Below, piece after piece: positions 51,618 to 60,329 of a DNA stretch of 64,000 bases (positions are counted from its first letter, which is position 1; each line of letters begins with the position of its first letter). Both the position numbers and the translations under genes were made by a program. The notes below the pieces were generated by a model, which saw only the letters and a program-made list of their open reading frames with translations, did not search any database and had not been told where the DNA came from. The stretch covers positions 19,429 to 83,428 of the forward strand of contig JAJZPQ010000012.1 of the NCBI GenBank assembly GCA_021811085.1. Reading direction: 5' to 3'. The DNA is from Pseudomonadota bacterium. Lineage in GTDB: Bacteria > Pseudomonadota > Gammaproteobacteria > Burkholderiales > SG8-39.

Positions 51618-54227
51618 TCATTCGCCGAACCGGCGAATGAACCAGGTCTTCACCAGCTGCGTCAGAATCGCATAGCCCAGCAGCATGATGGCCAGATACA
51701 GCCAGTACAGCGGCGGGAGCGAAACAAACCCGAGCGTGTCCGCCACGGGTGAAACCGTCAGCCAGGCGCCGACCGCGACGATAATCAGGGACGTAAGGAT
51801 CAGCGGCCAACTGGCCCGGCTTTGAATGAACGGGATCTTGTTGGTGCGAATGATGTGGATGATCAAGGTTTGGGTGAAGATCGACTCCACAAACCAGCCC
51901 GTATGGAATAAAGCCGGATCGTTCCAGGAGTTGAAGATATACAGCATCATGAAGAACGTCAGGTAATCGAAGATCGAGCTGATCGGGCCGATAAACAAGA
52001 TAAAGCGCAGGATCTTGTCTATCGTCCACTGGCGCGGTTTGATCAGCCACTCCTTATCCACTTCATCGGTGGGAATCGTGGTCTGCGAGAAGTCGTAGAG
52101 GAGGTTGTTGATCAGCACCTGGATCGGCAGCATCGGCAGGAACGGCAGAAACGCGCTGGCGCCGACTACGCTGAACATATTGCCGAAGTTCGAGCTCGCC
52201 GCCATCTTGATGTATTTCACGATGTTGCCGAACACCCGCCGGCCTTCCAGCACCCCCTGCTCCAGCACCAGCAAACTGTTTTCGAGCAGGATGATGTCGG
52301 ACGACTCCTTGGCGATATCGACCGCGCTGTCCACCGAGATGCCCACATCGGCGGCCTTCAGCGCCGGGGCGTCGTTGATGCCGTCGCCGAGGAACCCCAG
52401 CACGTGTCCGGTGCTCTGGAGCGCGCGGATGATGCGCTCCTTGTGCGCCGGGGCCAGTCGCGCAAACACGCTGGTTGCGTTGGCGGCTGCGGCCAATTCG
52501 GCCTCGCTCATCGCCTCGACCTGGGAGCCAAGCAGGAGATTCTCCACCGGCATGCCCACCTCCTTGCAGATATAGGCGGTGATAATCTCATTGTCGCCGG
52601 TCAGAACCTTGACGTGCACGCTCAGCAATTGAAGCCGCTTCAGGGCCTCGCTGGCGCTGTCCTTCGGCGGGTCGAGGAACGCGAGGAAGCCCAGCAGGAT
52701 CAGGTCCGACTCATCCTTGACCGAGTACACCGGCTCATCTGACGAGCCCGGCATTTGCTTGTAAGCCAAGGCAATTACACGAAAGCCCTGGCCGTTCAGA
52801 TCGTCCGCCAACTGCCGGCGTTTGGCGTCGTGTTCGGGCAGAACTTCGATGATCTCGCCTTTGACCTCCACCCGCGTGCACTGGCTCAGCACCTCCTCCA
52901 CCGCGCCCTTGCATATCAGCGTGTTCAATCCGGTTTCGTCTTCCACCACCACCGACATCCGGCGCCGCACGAAGTCGAAGGGGATCTCGTCGATCTTGCG
53001 GTACTTTTCGCTCGCCTTCAGGCGTTGTTCCAGTTCCTCATGGTCGAGGATCGCTGCGTCGAGCAGGTTCTTCAACCCGGTATGGTGGTAGCTGTTCAGG
53101 TAGCCGTAGTGCAGCACCTTCTCGCTCGGGTCGCCGTTCGCGTCCAGGTGTTTTTCCAGAATGATCTTGCCCTGGGTCAGCGTGCCGGTTTTGTCGGTGC
53201 ACAGCACGTCCATCGCCCCGAAGTTCTGGATCGCGTTCAGCCGTTTGACGATCACTTTCCTGCGGGACATGGCGAGCGCGCCCTTGGACAGATTGACGGT
53301 CACAATCATCGGCAGCATCTCGGGGGTCAGCCCGACGGCTACGGCCATGGCGAACAGAAACGCCTCCATCCAGTCGTGCTTGGACAGGCCGTTGATGAGG
53401 AACACCGCCGGAACCATCACAGCGATGAAATAAATCATCAACCAAGTGAACTTGTTGATGCCCTTGTCGAAGCTGGTCAACTGGCGCTGCCCGACGATAC
53501 TGGCGGCCAGGGATCCAAAGTAGGTCCGGTCGCCGGTATGGATGACTACGGCAGTCGCGGATCCGCTCTCGACGTTGGAGCCGAGAAAGCAGATATTGGG
53601 CAGCTCCAGCGGATTGTGAACGTCCGCAGATGCAGGCGCTGCCTTCTTCTCCAGCGGCAGGGCTTCGCCGGTAAGGGCCATTTGATTCAGGAACAGGTCT
53701 TTGGCGGAGAGCACACGCACATCGGCCGGGACCATATCGCCAGAGCCGAGCCGGATGATGTCGCCGGGCACCAACAGCTTGAGCCGGACTTCTTCTTCCT
53801 TGCCGCCGCGCACCAGGGTCGCGGTGTTGCTGACCATGGCCTGCAGCTTCTCCGCCGCGTGATCGGCACGCATCTCCTGGAAGAAGCGCAACACCACCCC
53901 CAATATCACCATCACGAAAATGACCGCTGTTGCGCGGTGGTCACCGGTGAGATAGGAGAGCAGGCCCAGCGCCGCGAGCAGCAGGACCAACGGATTCTTG
54001 ATATTGCCGAGAAGGCGCATCAGCGCCGATTGACGCTTCTCCCGCGCAATCTCGTTCGTCCCGATCTGCTTCAGGCGAGTAGCGGCTTCCGTCTGGCTCA
54101 GGCCGCCCAGCTCCGATCCAAGTTCCTTCAGGACCGTATCGGTGTCGGCACGCGCCTTTTCCAATAGCTGGGCGGAATCATGCGCCCCGCTCCGGCCGGG
54201 AATATCAGTCGGGCGCGTGAAGTTCAC
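51618..54227 (-). CDS. mgtA: Magnesium-translocating P-type ATPase
   Basis: An 869-aa P3B ATPase. N-terminal cytosolic part (GLSQTEAATRLKQIGTNEIAREKRQS), actuator loop LVPGDIIRLGSGDMVPADVRVLSAKDLFLNQMALTGEALP, phosphorylation site MDVLCTDKTGTLTQGKIILEKHLD, hinge FLGDGINDAPALKAADVGISVDSAVDIAKESSDIILLE, and VLINNLLYDFSQTTIPTDEVD in the C-terminal membrane part, as in MgtA/MgtB. It imports magnesium. No MgtC or PhoP site was recognised. Two small envelope-protein genes lie upstream on the same strand. Confidence 0.95.
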   Translation of the reverse strand: MNFTRPTDIPGRSGAHDSAQLLEKARADTDTVLKELGSELGGLSQTEAATRLKQIGTNEIAREKRQSALMRLLGNIKNPLVLLLAALGLLSYLTGDHRATAVIFVMVILGVVLRFFQEMRADHAAEKLQAMVSNTATLVRGGKEEEVRLKLLVPGDIIRLGSGDMVPADVRVLSAKDLFLNQMALTGEALPLEKKAAPASADVHNPLELPNICFLGSNVESGSATAVVIHTGDRTYFGSLAASIVGQRQLTSFDKGINKFTWLMIYFIAVMVPAVFLINGLSKHDWMEAFLFAMAVAVGLTPEMLPMIVTVNLSKGALAMSRRKVIVKRLNAIQNFGAMDVLCTDKTGTLTQGKIILEKHLDANGDPSEKVLHYGYLNSYHHTGLKNLLDAAILDHEELEQRLKASEKYRKIDEIPFDFVRRRMSVVVEDETGLNTLICKGAVEEVLSQCTRVEVKGEIIEVLPEHDAKRRQLADDLNGQGFRVIALAYKQMPGSSDEPVYSVKDESDLILLGFLAFLDPPKDSASEALKRLQLLSVHVKVLTGDNEIITAYICKEVGMPVENLLLGSQVEAMSEAELAAAANATSVFARLAPAHKERIIRALQSTGHVLGFLGDGINDAPALKAADVGISVDSAVDIAKESSDIILLENSLLVLEQGVLEGRRVFGNIVKYIKMAASSNFGNMFSVVGASAFLPFLPMLPIQVLINNLLYDFSQTTIPTDEVDKEWLIKPRQWTIDKILRFILFIGPISSIFDYLTFFMMLYIFNSWNDPALFHTGWFVESIFTQTLIIHIIRTNKIPFIQSRASWPLILTSLIIVAVGAWLTVSPVADTLGFVSLPPLYWLYLAIMLLGYAILTQLVKTWFIRRFGE

Positions 54228-54260
54228 TTCTGATCGTCGCCGTGGCGCGTACTGCGTCGA

Positions 54261-54467
54261 CTACTGCTTGTCCTTCTTCTCGCCCTTCGCCGCATCCTGG
54301 ATGCTCTCACCGACTTTTTCGATCTGCTGTCCGGCCTTCTCTACCGCCTTGTCGACCTCCTTGCCGGCGTGCTCGGCCGGGCCTTCCTGCTTCTGGCAAC
54401 CGGATAGCCCTACAAGCAACGCAGCCAAGACCAAGGCTGCACTGACGGTCCTACCGACGTTCATCAT
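54261..54467 (-). CDS. Small lipoprotein
   Basis: A 68-aa protein, MMNVGRTVSAALVLAALLVGLSGCQKQEG, with a clear lipobox (LSGC). The mature part is a single charged amphipathic helix (GKEVDKAVEKAGQQIEKVGESIQDAAKGEKKDKQ). Strong GGAGG precedes the start. Such short coiled lipoproteins are common envelope-stress or cell-wall spacers. It lies 33 bases upstream of mgtA. Confidence 0.78.
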   Translation of the reverse strand: MMNVGRTVSAALVLAALLVGLSGCQKQEGPAEHAGKEVDKAVEKAGQQIEKVGESIQDAAKGEKKDKQ

Positions 54468-54500
54468 CTTTACCTCCTTGTGGATTGAGGCGTCCTTGTC

Positions 54501-55112
54501 TTACTTGCCGAAGTCTGCCTTCGCCTCGTTCAGACAATTGGCTTTCGTGTCGCCGGCAAAGGCATCGCACTTTTCCTTGGCCACGGCGTAATCGGCATTG
54601 CGCTTGTCCGAGGCCGCGTTCTTGCGCGCATCAGCACCCTGTTCGCGCGCCTTGCTGTTTGCCTTGGCCGAGGTCGCGGCGGCTGTGTCGTTCGCATTGG
54701 CGCTCTTCATCTGCGCCTTCGCGTCGGCCTTGGCGGCTACCGCGTCCGCCTTCGCTTCTTTGACGCAGACGTCCTTGACATTGCCGGCCGCGTCATCGCA
54801 TTTTTCCCTGGCCACCGCGTAATCGGCGTCCGCCCTGGCGACGCGCACTTGGTAGCGGGCGTTCACCGAGGGCTTGTACCTTGCATCGAGTTCCGCCTTC
54901 TCGACATTGGCTTTGCCGCTGGCCTCGGCCTTGCATATGTCCTTCGCATTGCCGGACAAGGATCCGCAGGCCGCCTTGGCGGACCTGTACTCGGCCGCAA
55001 TGCCCTCCTTCGCGGATTTGTATTCGTCTTTCGACAAGGTTTGCGCCATCGCACCGGCGCTGAAGGCGAAGCCGATCGCAATTGCAATCGCATTGATGTT
55101 GAACTTGTTCAC
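54501..55112 (-). CDS. Secreted repeat protein with paired cysteines
   Basis: A 203-aa protein from GTG 55112 (AAGGA upstream; the track start at 55337 is longer). The signal peptide is VNKFNINAIAIAIGFAFSAGAMA. The mature part is Ala/Lys rich and contains three similar units: EYRSAKAACGSLSGNAKDICKAEA, DYAVAREKCDDAAGNVKDVCVKEAKA and DYAVAKEKCDAFAGDTKANCLNEAKA. Each has two Cys 9-10 residues apart, suggesting a disulfide per unit in a helical hairpin. Exported, function unknown. It is 33 bases upstream of the small lipoprotein gene. Confidence 0.8.
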   Translation of the reverse strand: MNKFNINAIAIAIGFAFSAGAMAQTLSKDEYKSAKEGIAAEYRSAKAACGSLSGNAKDICKAEASGKANVEKAELDARYKPSVNARYQVRVARADADYAVAREKCDDAAGNVKDVCVKEAKADAVAAKADAKAQMKSANANDTAAATSAKANSKAREQGADARKNAASDKRNADYAVAKEKCDAFAGDTKANCLNEAKADFGK

Positions 55113-55349
55113 AGTCGTTCCTTTATCTGCCGGATCAATGTGCACCGCGATGGCCGCACCGCCCGCCATCGCACCCCGGAAAACCACCGCGCTGCAAGCA
55201 CCGCTTGCCCCTTGTGTCCGCCGCATAATTGTCGGACATCTTCCTCGGCGCGTATGTCTGCCAGCGCACGTAACGGGGAAAATCAACGCGGGGTCTCGCC
55301 GGCATCGGTGCGATGCGCACGTCCTGATCGCAACCAACCGATGTAACCC

Positions 55350-56192
55350 CTACAGTTCAAAAGTCGTGCCTTCTTTTCCGGGCGTGATCTGATAGCCAGG
55401 CTTCGTCTCTTCAATCGCCTGCGCAATCAGACGGTCGAGGTCGGTGTCGGTGTGGTCGGGGTCGTGGTGAAACGGCACGAGTTGCTTCACCTCGGTCAGC
55501 GTTCCAAAGTCCAGCGTTTGATTGAGCGAGCTATGTCCCCAGCCGCAGTGGCCGGTGTACTCGGCGGCGCTGTATTGCCCGTCGTGAATCAGCAAATCCG
55601 CGCCCGCAGCGAGCGCCCCGCCCGATGTCCACTCGCGCGGGAGAGAGGGAAAGCGCAGCACGCCAAGCGCGGGCTCGTGATCGGGCAGGTAGGTCAATAT
55701 GGCCCCCTCCGGCGCTGCAATGCGGTACCCCACCGTGGGACCGGGGTGACACACCAGCGCGGAACAGACGTGGAATTCCCCGATGTCTATCTCTCTGGAG
55801 GAGATATCGTGAAACGTCAGCTTGCACGGCAGTTCGGACAGATTCACCGGAAACAGCGGCGGCGAAAGATAGCGCATGAGGCGTGCCTGCAATCGCAACG
55901 TGGCGCTGCCCGGACCCCAGATATGCACTTCGACGTCGGGCCGGTAGAGCGGGGCGAAAAATCCCAGCCCCTGAATGTGATCCATATGCAGATGCGTCAG
56001 CAGTATATCGACGCGGCGCAAGGATTCCGGAATAGTTGCTGCCAGAGGACGGATACCCGTGCCTGCGTCGAGCACCAGCACCGTGCCCTCGCGTCCGACG
56101 ACGCCGACGCAGGAGGTATTTCCGCCGTAGCGCGCCATCTCCGCGCCGGGCGTGGCGAGCGAGCCGCGTGTACCCCACAGGGTGACCCGCAT
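55350..56192 (-). CDS. Metallo-beta-lactamase-fold hydrolase (cyclic-nucleotide phosphodiesterase/PhnP-like)
   Basis: A 280-aa protein. It starts VTLWGTRGSLATPGAEMARYGGNTSCVGV, then VLVLDAGTGIRPL and the metal motif ILLTHLHMDHIQGLGFFAPLY. A His is in SALVCHPGPTVGYRI, an Asp in DLLIHDGQYSAAEY, then HCGWGHSS and PFHHDPDHTDTD at the C-terminus. This pattern is seen in hydrolases next to PAS or cyclase signalling genes. It follows the PAS gene by 1 base, so the two work together. Substrate unknown; cyclic nucleotide is a guess. Confidence 0.85.
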   Translation of the reverse strand: MRVTLWGTRGSLATPGAEMARYGGNTSCVGVVGREGTVLVLDAGTGIRPLAATIPESLRRVDILLTHLHMDHIQGLGFFAPLYRPDVEVHIWGPGSATLRLQARLMRYLSPPLFPVNLSELPCKLTFHDISSREIDIGEFHVCSALVCHPGPTVGYRIAAPEGAILTYLPDHEPALGVLRFPSLPREWTSGGALAAGADLLIHDGQYSAAEYTGHCGWGHSSLNQTLDFGTLTEVKQLVPFHHDPDHTDTDLDRLIAQAIEETKPGYQITPGKEGTTFEL

Positions 56193-56193
56193 T

Positions 56194-56583
56194 TCAAATT
56201 TCCCAGAATATCATCTGCGCGCCGAGGAACTGGCGTTCCTCGCCGAGGAGCGGAAATGCGGTGATGTTCACATTCAGCCACTCGCGGTGCCCGCAGCGCA
56301 TCCACACCGTCCGCGAGTAGGGTTTGCGCTCGGACAGCGCCATCATCATGGGCCGGTCTTCCTGCGCAATGGGCTGGTGCGCCTCGTCGGCAAGGGCGAA
56401 GCGCGCACTCCATACGTCGGCGGGCAGCTCGCCCGTTTCGTCGAAGCGCTGATCCAGAATCACCTCGGCCGGCTCATTGTAGTAAATGAGCGTTCCATCG
56501 GTGTCCACGATGAGGATGGGCGTGGCGAGGCTGCTGGCCAATTGCCGGGCCAATATGATTTGTATGGGCTTGGGAGATGACAT
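56194..56583 (-). CDS. Stand-alone PAS-domain protein
   Basis: A 129-aa protein from ATG 56583 (GAGGGA upstream; track start 56940 is shadow). It has one PAS domain: SSLATPILIVDTDGTLIYYNEPAEVILDQRF, RPMMMALSERKPYSRTVWMRCGHREWLNVNITAFPLLGEERQFLGAQMIFWE. No kinase, GGDEF or DNA-binding output is attached. It is 1 base upstream of the MBL hydrolase gene, so the PAS unit may sense a signal for that enzyme or share its ligand. Confidence 0.85.
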   Translation of the reverse strand: MSSPKPIQIILARQLASSLATPILIVDTDGTLIYYNEPAEVILDQRFDETGELPADVWSARFALADEAHQPIAQEDRPMMMALSERKPYSRTVWMRCGHREWLNVNITAFPLLGEERQFLGAQMIFWEI

Positions 56584-56707
56584 GGCGTTGTCCCTCGAGA
56601 GCCAATGGAGCCTTGCGCCGGTAGCGTCAGGCAGATGCTCCACAGCAACTGCCATCGTGCCTTGCGCCCCAATTGCTTGTCGGTGTGTTACCGCGCATAG
56701 TGCGGTC

Positions 56708-58783
56708 TCAGTAGCGCGAATCCGCCGGCTTCTTGTCCTTGGGCCAATCCTTGACCTTGTCCGGGTAATCCGGGCGCGGCTGGTGCGTGAAATACTCCGC
56801 GACATCCACGGCCTCCTGCTCCGACAGCCCGCCTTGCCCCAGCGGGAATTTCTCCTGGAACCCGACCGGCATATTGCGTTTGACAAAGGCCGCCGCGGTA
56901 TAGGTGCGCGCCATGCCGGCGCCGATGTTGAACGAATCATCGCCCCACAGCGCCGGGTAGATGACGCGGCCGTCGGCCTGCTTCAGTCCTTCGCCGTCCT
57001 TGCCGTGGCACACCGCGCACTGCGCCGAGTACACCTGTTTGCCGTTTTCCAAATTGGGCTTGATCGCCATATCCACCTTGCCCACGCCGCGCCCGGCGAC
57101 TTTGTCCTGCGGCTTGGTTTCCTTTTTCATCCAATCGAAATACGCCACCATGGCTTTCATGTCGGCTGAATCCGCAGGCAGCGGCTTGCCGTGCATGGAG
57201 CGCCGGAAGCAGCCATTGATGCGGTCCTCGAGCGTAATGACCCGGCCGGCGCGCGGGGCGTAGCTGGGGAAGAAGGCCGATATGCCGACAAAGGGCGATC
57301 CATCCGCGACGGTACCCGCGTTGAGATGGCAGCTGGTGCAGTTCAGGGAGTTGCCGACGTACTGCGGCAGGAGCGCCTTGGTCTCCAGATGCAGGCGCAT
57401 GCCGCGAACCAGCTGCCCGGCATTGGCGCTGGCGAGCATGTCCGCCAGACGCGGCGTCTCGAATTTGGAGGAATCGGCGGTCTTGGGATCGAGCTGTGCG
57501 CGCATCTTCTTCACCTGAGACGCGCTCACCGGTTCGGCGCCATTGTCCCAACTGCTGCGCACGAAGCTCAGGATTTCAGCCAGTTCCTGATCCGACAGCC
57601 GGGCAAAGGCCGGCATGGTGTAGACGCGCGGATGCGCGGCGGTTTCCGCCGTTTTCCAGCCGGTCAGAGCGATATGCAGCAAGGTGGCCGGATCGGCGGC
57701 CGGAACGGTCGGGTTCCGCTCCAGCGCGGGAAAGACCCCTTTTACCCCTGCGCCGTCCTGGCGATGGCAATCGACACAGAATTGCACATAACCCAGACCG
57801 CCGCGGGTCGTAAACAGATTGGCGGGAATCGCCGCAGCAACGGCGCGCACCGGCACCGCCGGCATGGGCAGATCGTGCTCGCCCGGCGGCAGCGAATTCA
57901 AATAGGTGGCGATGGCCGTCAAGTCGGCATCGGCAAAGTGCTGGGTGCTGAGATGAATTACCTCCGCCATATTGCCGGAGACCGTGGCAAAGCGATTTTG
58001 TCCCGTTTTCAGCAGCAGGGCGGTGTCCTCCACCGCCCATAAATTGCGCAGGCTGAGCGCGCGCCACGCTTCCACCGTTTCGCCGGCGAGATAGTATTTG
58101 CCATTGGAGCCTGCGTCGCTCATGGCCTTCTCCTGGAACGCAATACCGCGCGGCGTATGGCAGGAACCGCAATGCGCCAAGCCTTGCACCAGATAGGCGC
58201 CCCGGTTCCAGACGGCATCCTTGCCCGCGTCAGGCGTGAAAGGCGCATCGTCCAGGAACGCCCAATTCCAGAACGACAAGCCCCAACGCATGCTGAACGG
58301 CCAGCGCATCTGCGCCGGCTTGTTGGGCTGATTGACCGGTGCCACACCCTGCATCAGATAGGCATACAAGGCGCGCATGTCGTCTTCGCTTATCCTGGCG
58401 TAGGAGGGATACGGCATGGCCGGGTACAGGTTGTGCCCGTCCGCGGCCACGCCCCTGCGCATGGCCTGATCAAATTGCGCAAAGGTATATTTGCCGATGC
58501 CGGTTTTGGCGTCCGGGGTAATGTTGGTCGAATAAACCGTGCCCAGGGGCGTCGTAAGCTCGCGTCCGCCCGCCATCGCCGGCCCGGCCGTATGGCAGGC
58601 GACGCAATCGCCTAATTGCGCCACATATTGGCCGCGCTCGATCAACGCTGATCCCTTAGCGGAAGACGCAGGAGCCGGTACAGCGATATTGGTATTGACC
58701 GGTGCCAGGTCAGCGGCCAGAGCGCTATGGCCGAAAGACAGCGACACGCCAAGAATGGCGAGAGGCAATCGGGCGAGATCCAT
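56708..58783 (-). CDS. Five-heme fusion cytochrome: alcohol-dehydrogenase-type triheme c plus TsdA-like diheme domain
   Basis: A 691-aa exported protein (signal peptide to about residue 23, FGHSALAAD). Haem motifs CVACH (60-64), CGSCH (205-209) and CVDCH (336-340) are spaced as in the triheme subunit of PQQ alcohol/aldehyde dehydrogenases. Residues about 445-670 resemble thiosulfate dehydrogenase TsdA: CTSCH (482-486), FFPSYAPRAGRVITLEDRINGCFRRSM with Cys525 where TsdA has its haem-ligand Cys, and CAVCH (589-593). Met638 in KRNMP is a possible distal ligand. Single continuous frame. It may oxidise thiosulfate or pass electrons between a dehydrogenase and c cytochromes. Confidence 0.88.
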   Translation of the reverse strand: MDLARLPLAILGVSLSFGHSALAADLAPVNTNIAVPAPASSAKGSALIERGQYVAQLGDCVACHTAGPAMAGGRELTTPLGTVYSTNITPDAKTGIGKYTFAQFDQAMRRGVAADGHNLYPAMPYPSYARISEDDMRALYAYLMQGVAPVNQPNKPAQMRWPFSMRWGLSFWNWAFLDDAPFTPDAGKDAVWNRGAYLVQGLAHCGSCHTPRGIAFQEKAMSDAGSNGKYYLAGETVEAWRALSLRNLWAVEDTALLLKTGQNRFATVSGNMAEVIHLSTQHFADADLTAIATYLNSLPPGEHDLPMPAVPVRAVAAAIPANLFTTRGGLGYVQFCVDCHRQDGAGVKGVFPALERNPTVPAADPATLLHIALTGWKTAETAAHPRVYTMPAFARLSDQELAEILSFVRSSWDNGAEPVSASQVKKMRAQLDPKTADSSKFETPRLADMLASANAGQLVRGMRLHLETKALLPQYVGNSLNCTSCHLNAGTVADGSPFVGISAFFPSYAPRAGRVITLEDRINGCFRRSMHGKPLPADSADMKAMVAYFDWMKKETKPQDKVAGRGVGKVDMAIKPNLENGKQVYSAQCAVCHGKDGEGLKQADGRVIYPALWGDDSFNIGAGMARTYTAAAFVKRNMPVGFQEKFPLGQGGLSEQEAVDVAEYFTHQPRPDYPDKVKDWPKDKKPADSRY

Positions 58784-58868
58784 GGCAGAACTCCTTCAAT
58801 CGAAAAGCGCGCGGCAGCTTCCCTACCGGGATGCGATTTGAATGTACCCAACTGACTTGTCGTGCTTA

Positions 58869-58882
58869 TTGACCGTTATCAC
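58869..58882. promoter_or_regulatory. FNR/ANR-like box between the five-heme cytochrome and the RlpA-like gene
   Basis: TTGACCGTTATCAC, TTGAC-N4-ATCAC, 8 of 10 matches to the FNR pattern. It is 86 bases before the cytochrome ATG and 142 before the divergent RlpA-like ATG, so it could serve either. Confidence 0.4.
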
Positions 58883-59023
58883 GATTTTGTACGGCTGTTG
58901 CCCTGGCTGGCAGACACAATCGGCCACGTACTGCCCACGGGAATGCCGCTGCGGCGCCGCGCCGCGCTCGCTCCGATTTTTTTCGCGGCGGGCCGGTGTA
59001 CCTGCAGCATGCTAGATTGCGCC

Positions 59024-59698
59024 ATGCGACGACTCGCGTTAGTTCTTGTTTGCTCGGTGGCCATCGCACTGTCCGGCGGCTGCGCGGTGATCACAGTGCC
59101 TTATCACGCAGCCAAAGGCGTGGTGGAAGGAAGCGTCTGGGTCGTAAAAAAAACCTATGTCGTCGTCGCCGGCACGACAAAAGTGATCTACAAAATCGGC
59201 GAATATACCTTCGAAGTAGTCAAAGCACCGATCGACTGGGCATTGACCCACGACGAAATCCAGAGCATCGATGGTCTTCCGGTCAAGGAAGCCATACGGC
59301 AGGACCGCGTAAAAACCGCGCCCTATGTGGTCGGCGGAACCCGGTACGTACCCATGTCGGTCGAGAAGGCAAAGAATTACAAAGAGGAAGGACTGGCATC
59401 GTGGTATGGCTACGAGAGCGGCAGAATGACCGCAAATGGCGAAGCGTTCAATCCCGGCGGCTTATCCGCGGCGCATAAGTACCTGCCCCTCCCCATGTTT
59501 GCAAAAGTCACAAACCTTGAAAACGGGAAATCGGTCATCGTTCGGGTGAATGACCGCGGACCGTTTCCGAGTGCGCACAATGCAAAGTCGGGACAGAGGA
59601 TCATCGATCTCAGCATGGGAGCCGCCAAGAAGCTTGGGTTTTACGCCCAAGGCACGGCGAAGGTTCGGGTTGAGGCGCTACAAGTGAAAGAGGAATGA
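59024..59698 (+). CDS. RlpA-like double-psi beta-barrel lipoprotein
   Basis: A 224-aa protein from ATG 59024. It has a signal peptide with lipobox-like LSGGC (MRRLALVLVCSVAIALSGGCAV). The RlpA domain is at about residues 125-215: GLASWYGYESGRMTANGEAFNPGGLSAAHKYLPLPMFAKVTNLENGKSVIVRVNDRGPF, then IIDLSMGAAKKLGF. The conserved Asp-Arg-Gly and the His in SAAHKYLP are present, as in septal-ring lytic transglycosylases. There is no SPOR domain, and the N-terminal 100 residues (VVKKTYVVVAGTTKVIYKIGEY) are unusual. Confidence 0.85.
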   Translation: MRRLALVLVCSVAIALSGGCAVITVPYHAAKGVVEGSVWVVKKTYVVVAGTTKVIYKIGEYTFEVVKAPIDWALTHDEIQSIDGLPVKEAIRQDRVKTAPYVVGGTRYVPMSVEKAKNYKEEGLASWYGYESGRMTANGEAFNPGGLSAAHKYLPLPMFAKVTNLENGKSVIVRVNDRGPFPSAHNAKSGQRIIDLSMGAAKKLGFYAQGTAKVRVEALQVKEE

Positions 59699-59795
59699 GC
59701 AGACGCGTGAGCCTAGCCGCGCCATGCGACGCGGCGGTACGCGCTCCCTTGCCGCAATCGCAATTGGGGTCCGGTTCGCCTCGGCCTCAATTCCG

Positions 59796-60269
59796 CTAAT
59801 TTGCGACCGCCTTCTTTCGCATTGAGGCAGGCTTCCCCTGCAGCCCGCCCAGCCGCGCGTTCGCTTCCGTCTTGCCGATGCCCCGCACCGCGGCCATGGC
59901 CGCCAACTTTCTGCGGCGCGGCCGCGACGCACCATGTTCCCACTTGTATACGGTGTGACCGGTCACGCCCACCAGCTTCCCGAAGGCCTCAGCCGAGAGG
60001 CCAAGCCGCTTGCGCTGCGCCTTCACGCTCGCCGCCGAATAGCGGATGTTCTCGACGGCGCCTTCGGCGGTCGGGGCCGCGCCACCCTGGGGGGCCTGAA
60101 GTTGAAGGCGGACGATTTCAGCGCGGGCCTTCGCGTTCTGCCGTTTCAGCTCGGCAATATCCCGGCGAAACTGGGATGAGGCTTTGTGCAGGGACCTGGT
60201 CAGACTCCGCGCCTCTCGCCGAGCGAGCCGCGTGATTTCCTGCCTCAGTGCTACAGCGAAATTTGACAT
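59796..60269 (-). CDS. XRE-type helix-turn-helix regulator
   Basis: A 157-aa protein. The first 60 residues are a basic, probably coiled-coil region (EARSLTRSLHKASSQFRRDIAELKRQNAKARAEIVRLQ). Residues about 78-125 form an XRE HTH: VKAQRKRLGLSAEAFGKLVGVTGHTVYKWEHGASRPRRRKLAAMAAVRG. The C-terminus is basic. No signal-binding domain is visible. It lies 60 bases downstream of rubrerythrin on the same strand. Target unknown. Confidence 0.82.
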   Translation of the reverse strand: MSNFAVALRQEITRLARREARSLTRSLHKASSQFRRDIAELKRQNAKARAEIVRLQLQAPQGGAAPTAEGAVENIRYSAASVKAQRKRLGLSAEAFGKLVGVTGHTVYKWEHGASRPRRRKLAAMAAVRGIGKTEANARLGGLQGKPASMRKKAVAN

Positions 60270-60329
60270 GTGATTGCTCTCTTTTTGGCATTGTTCGGAT
60301 TCAATACGGTTCAGCAGGCCACGATCGGG

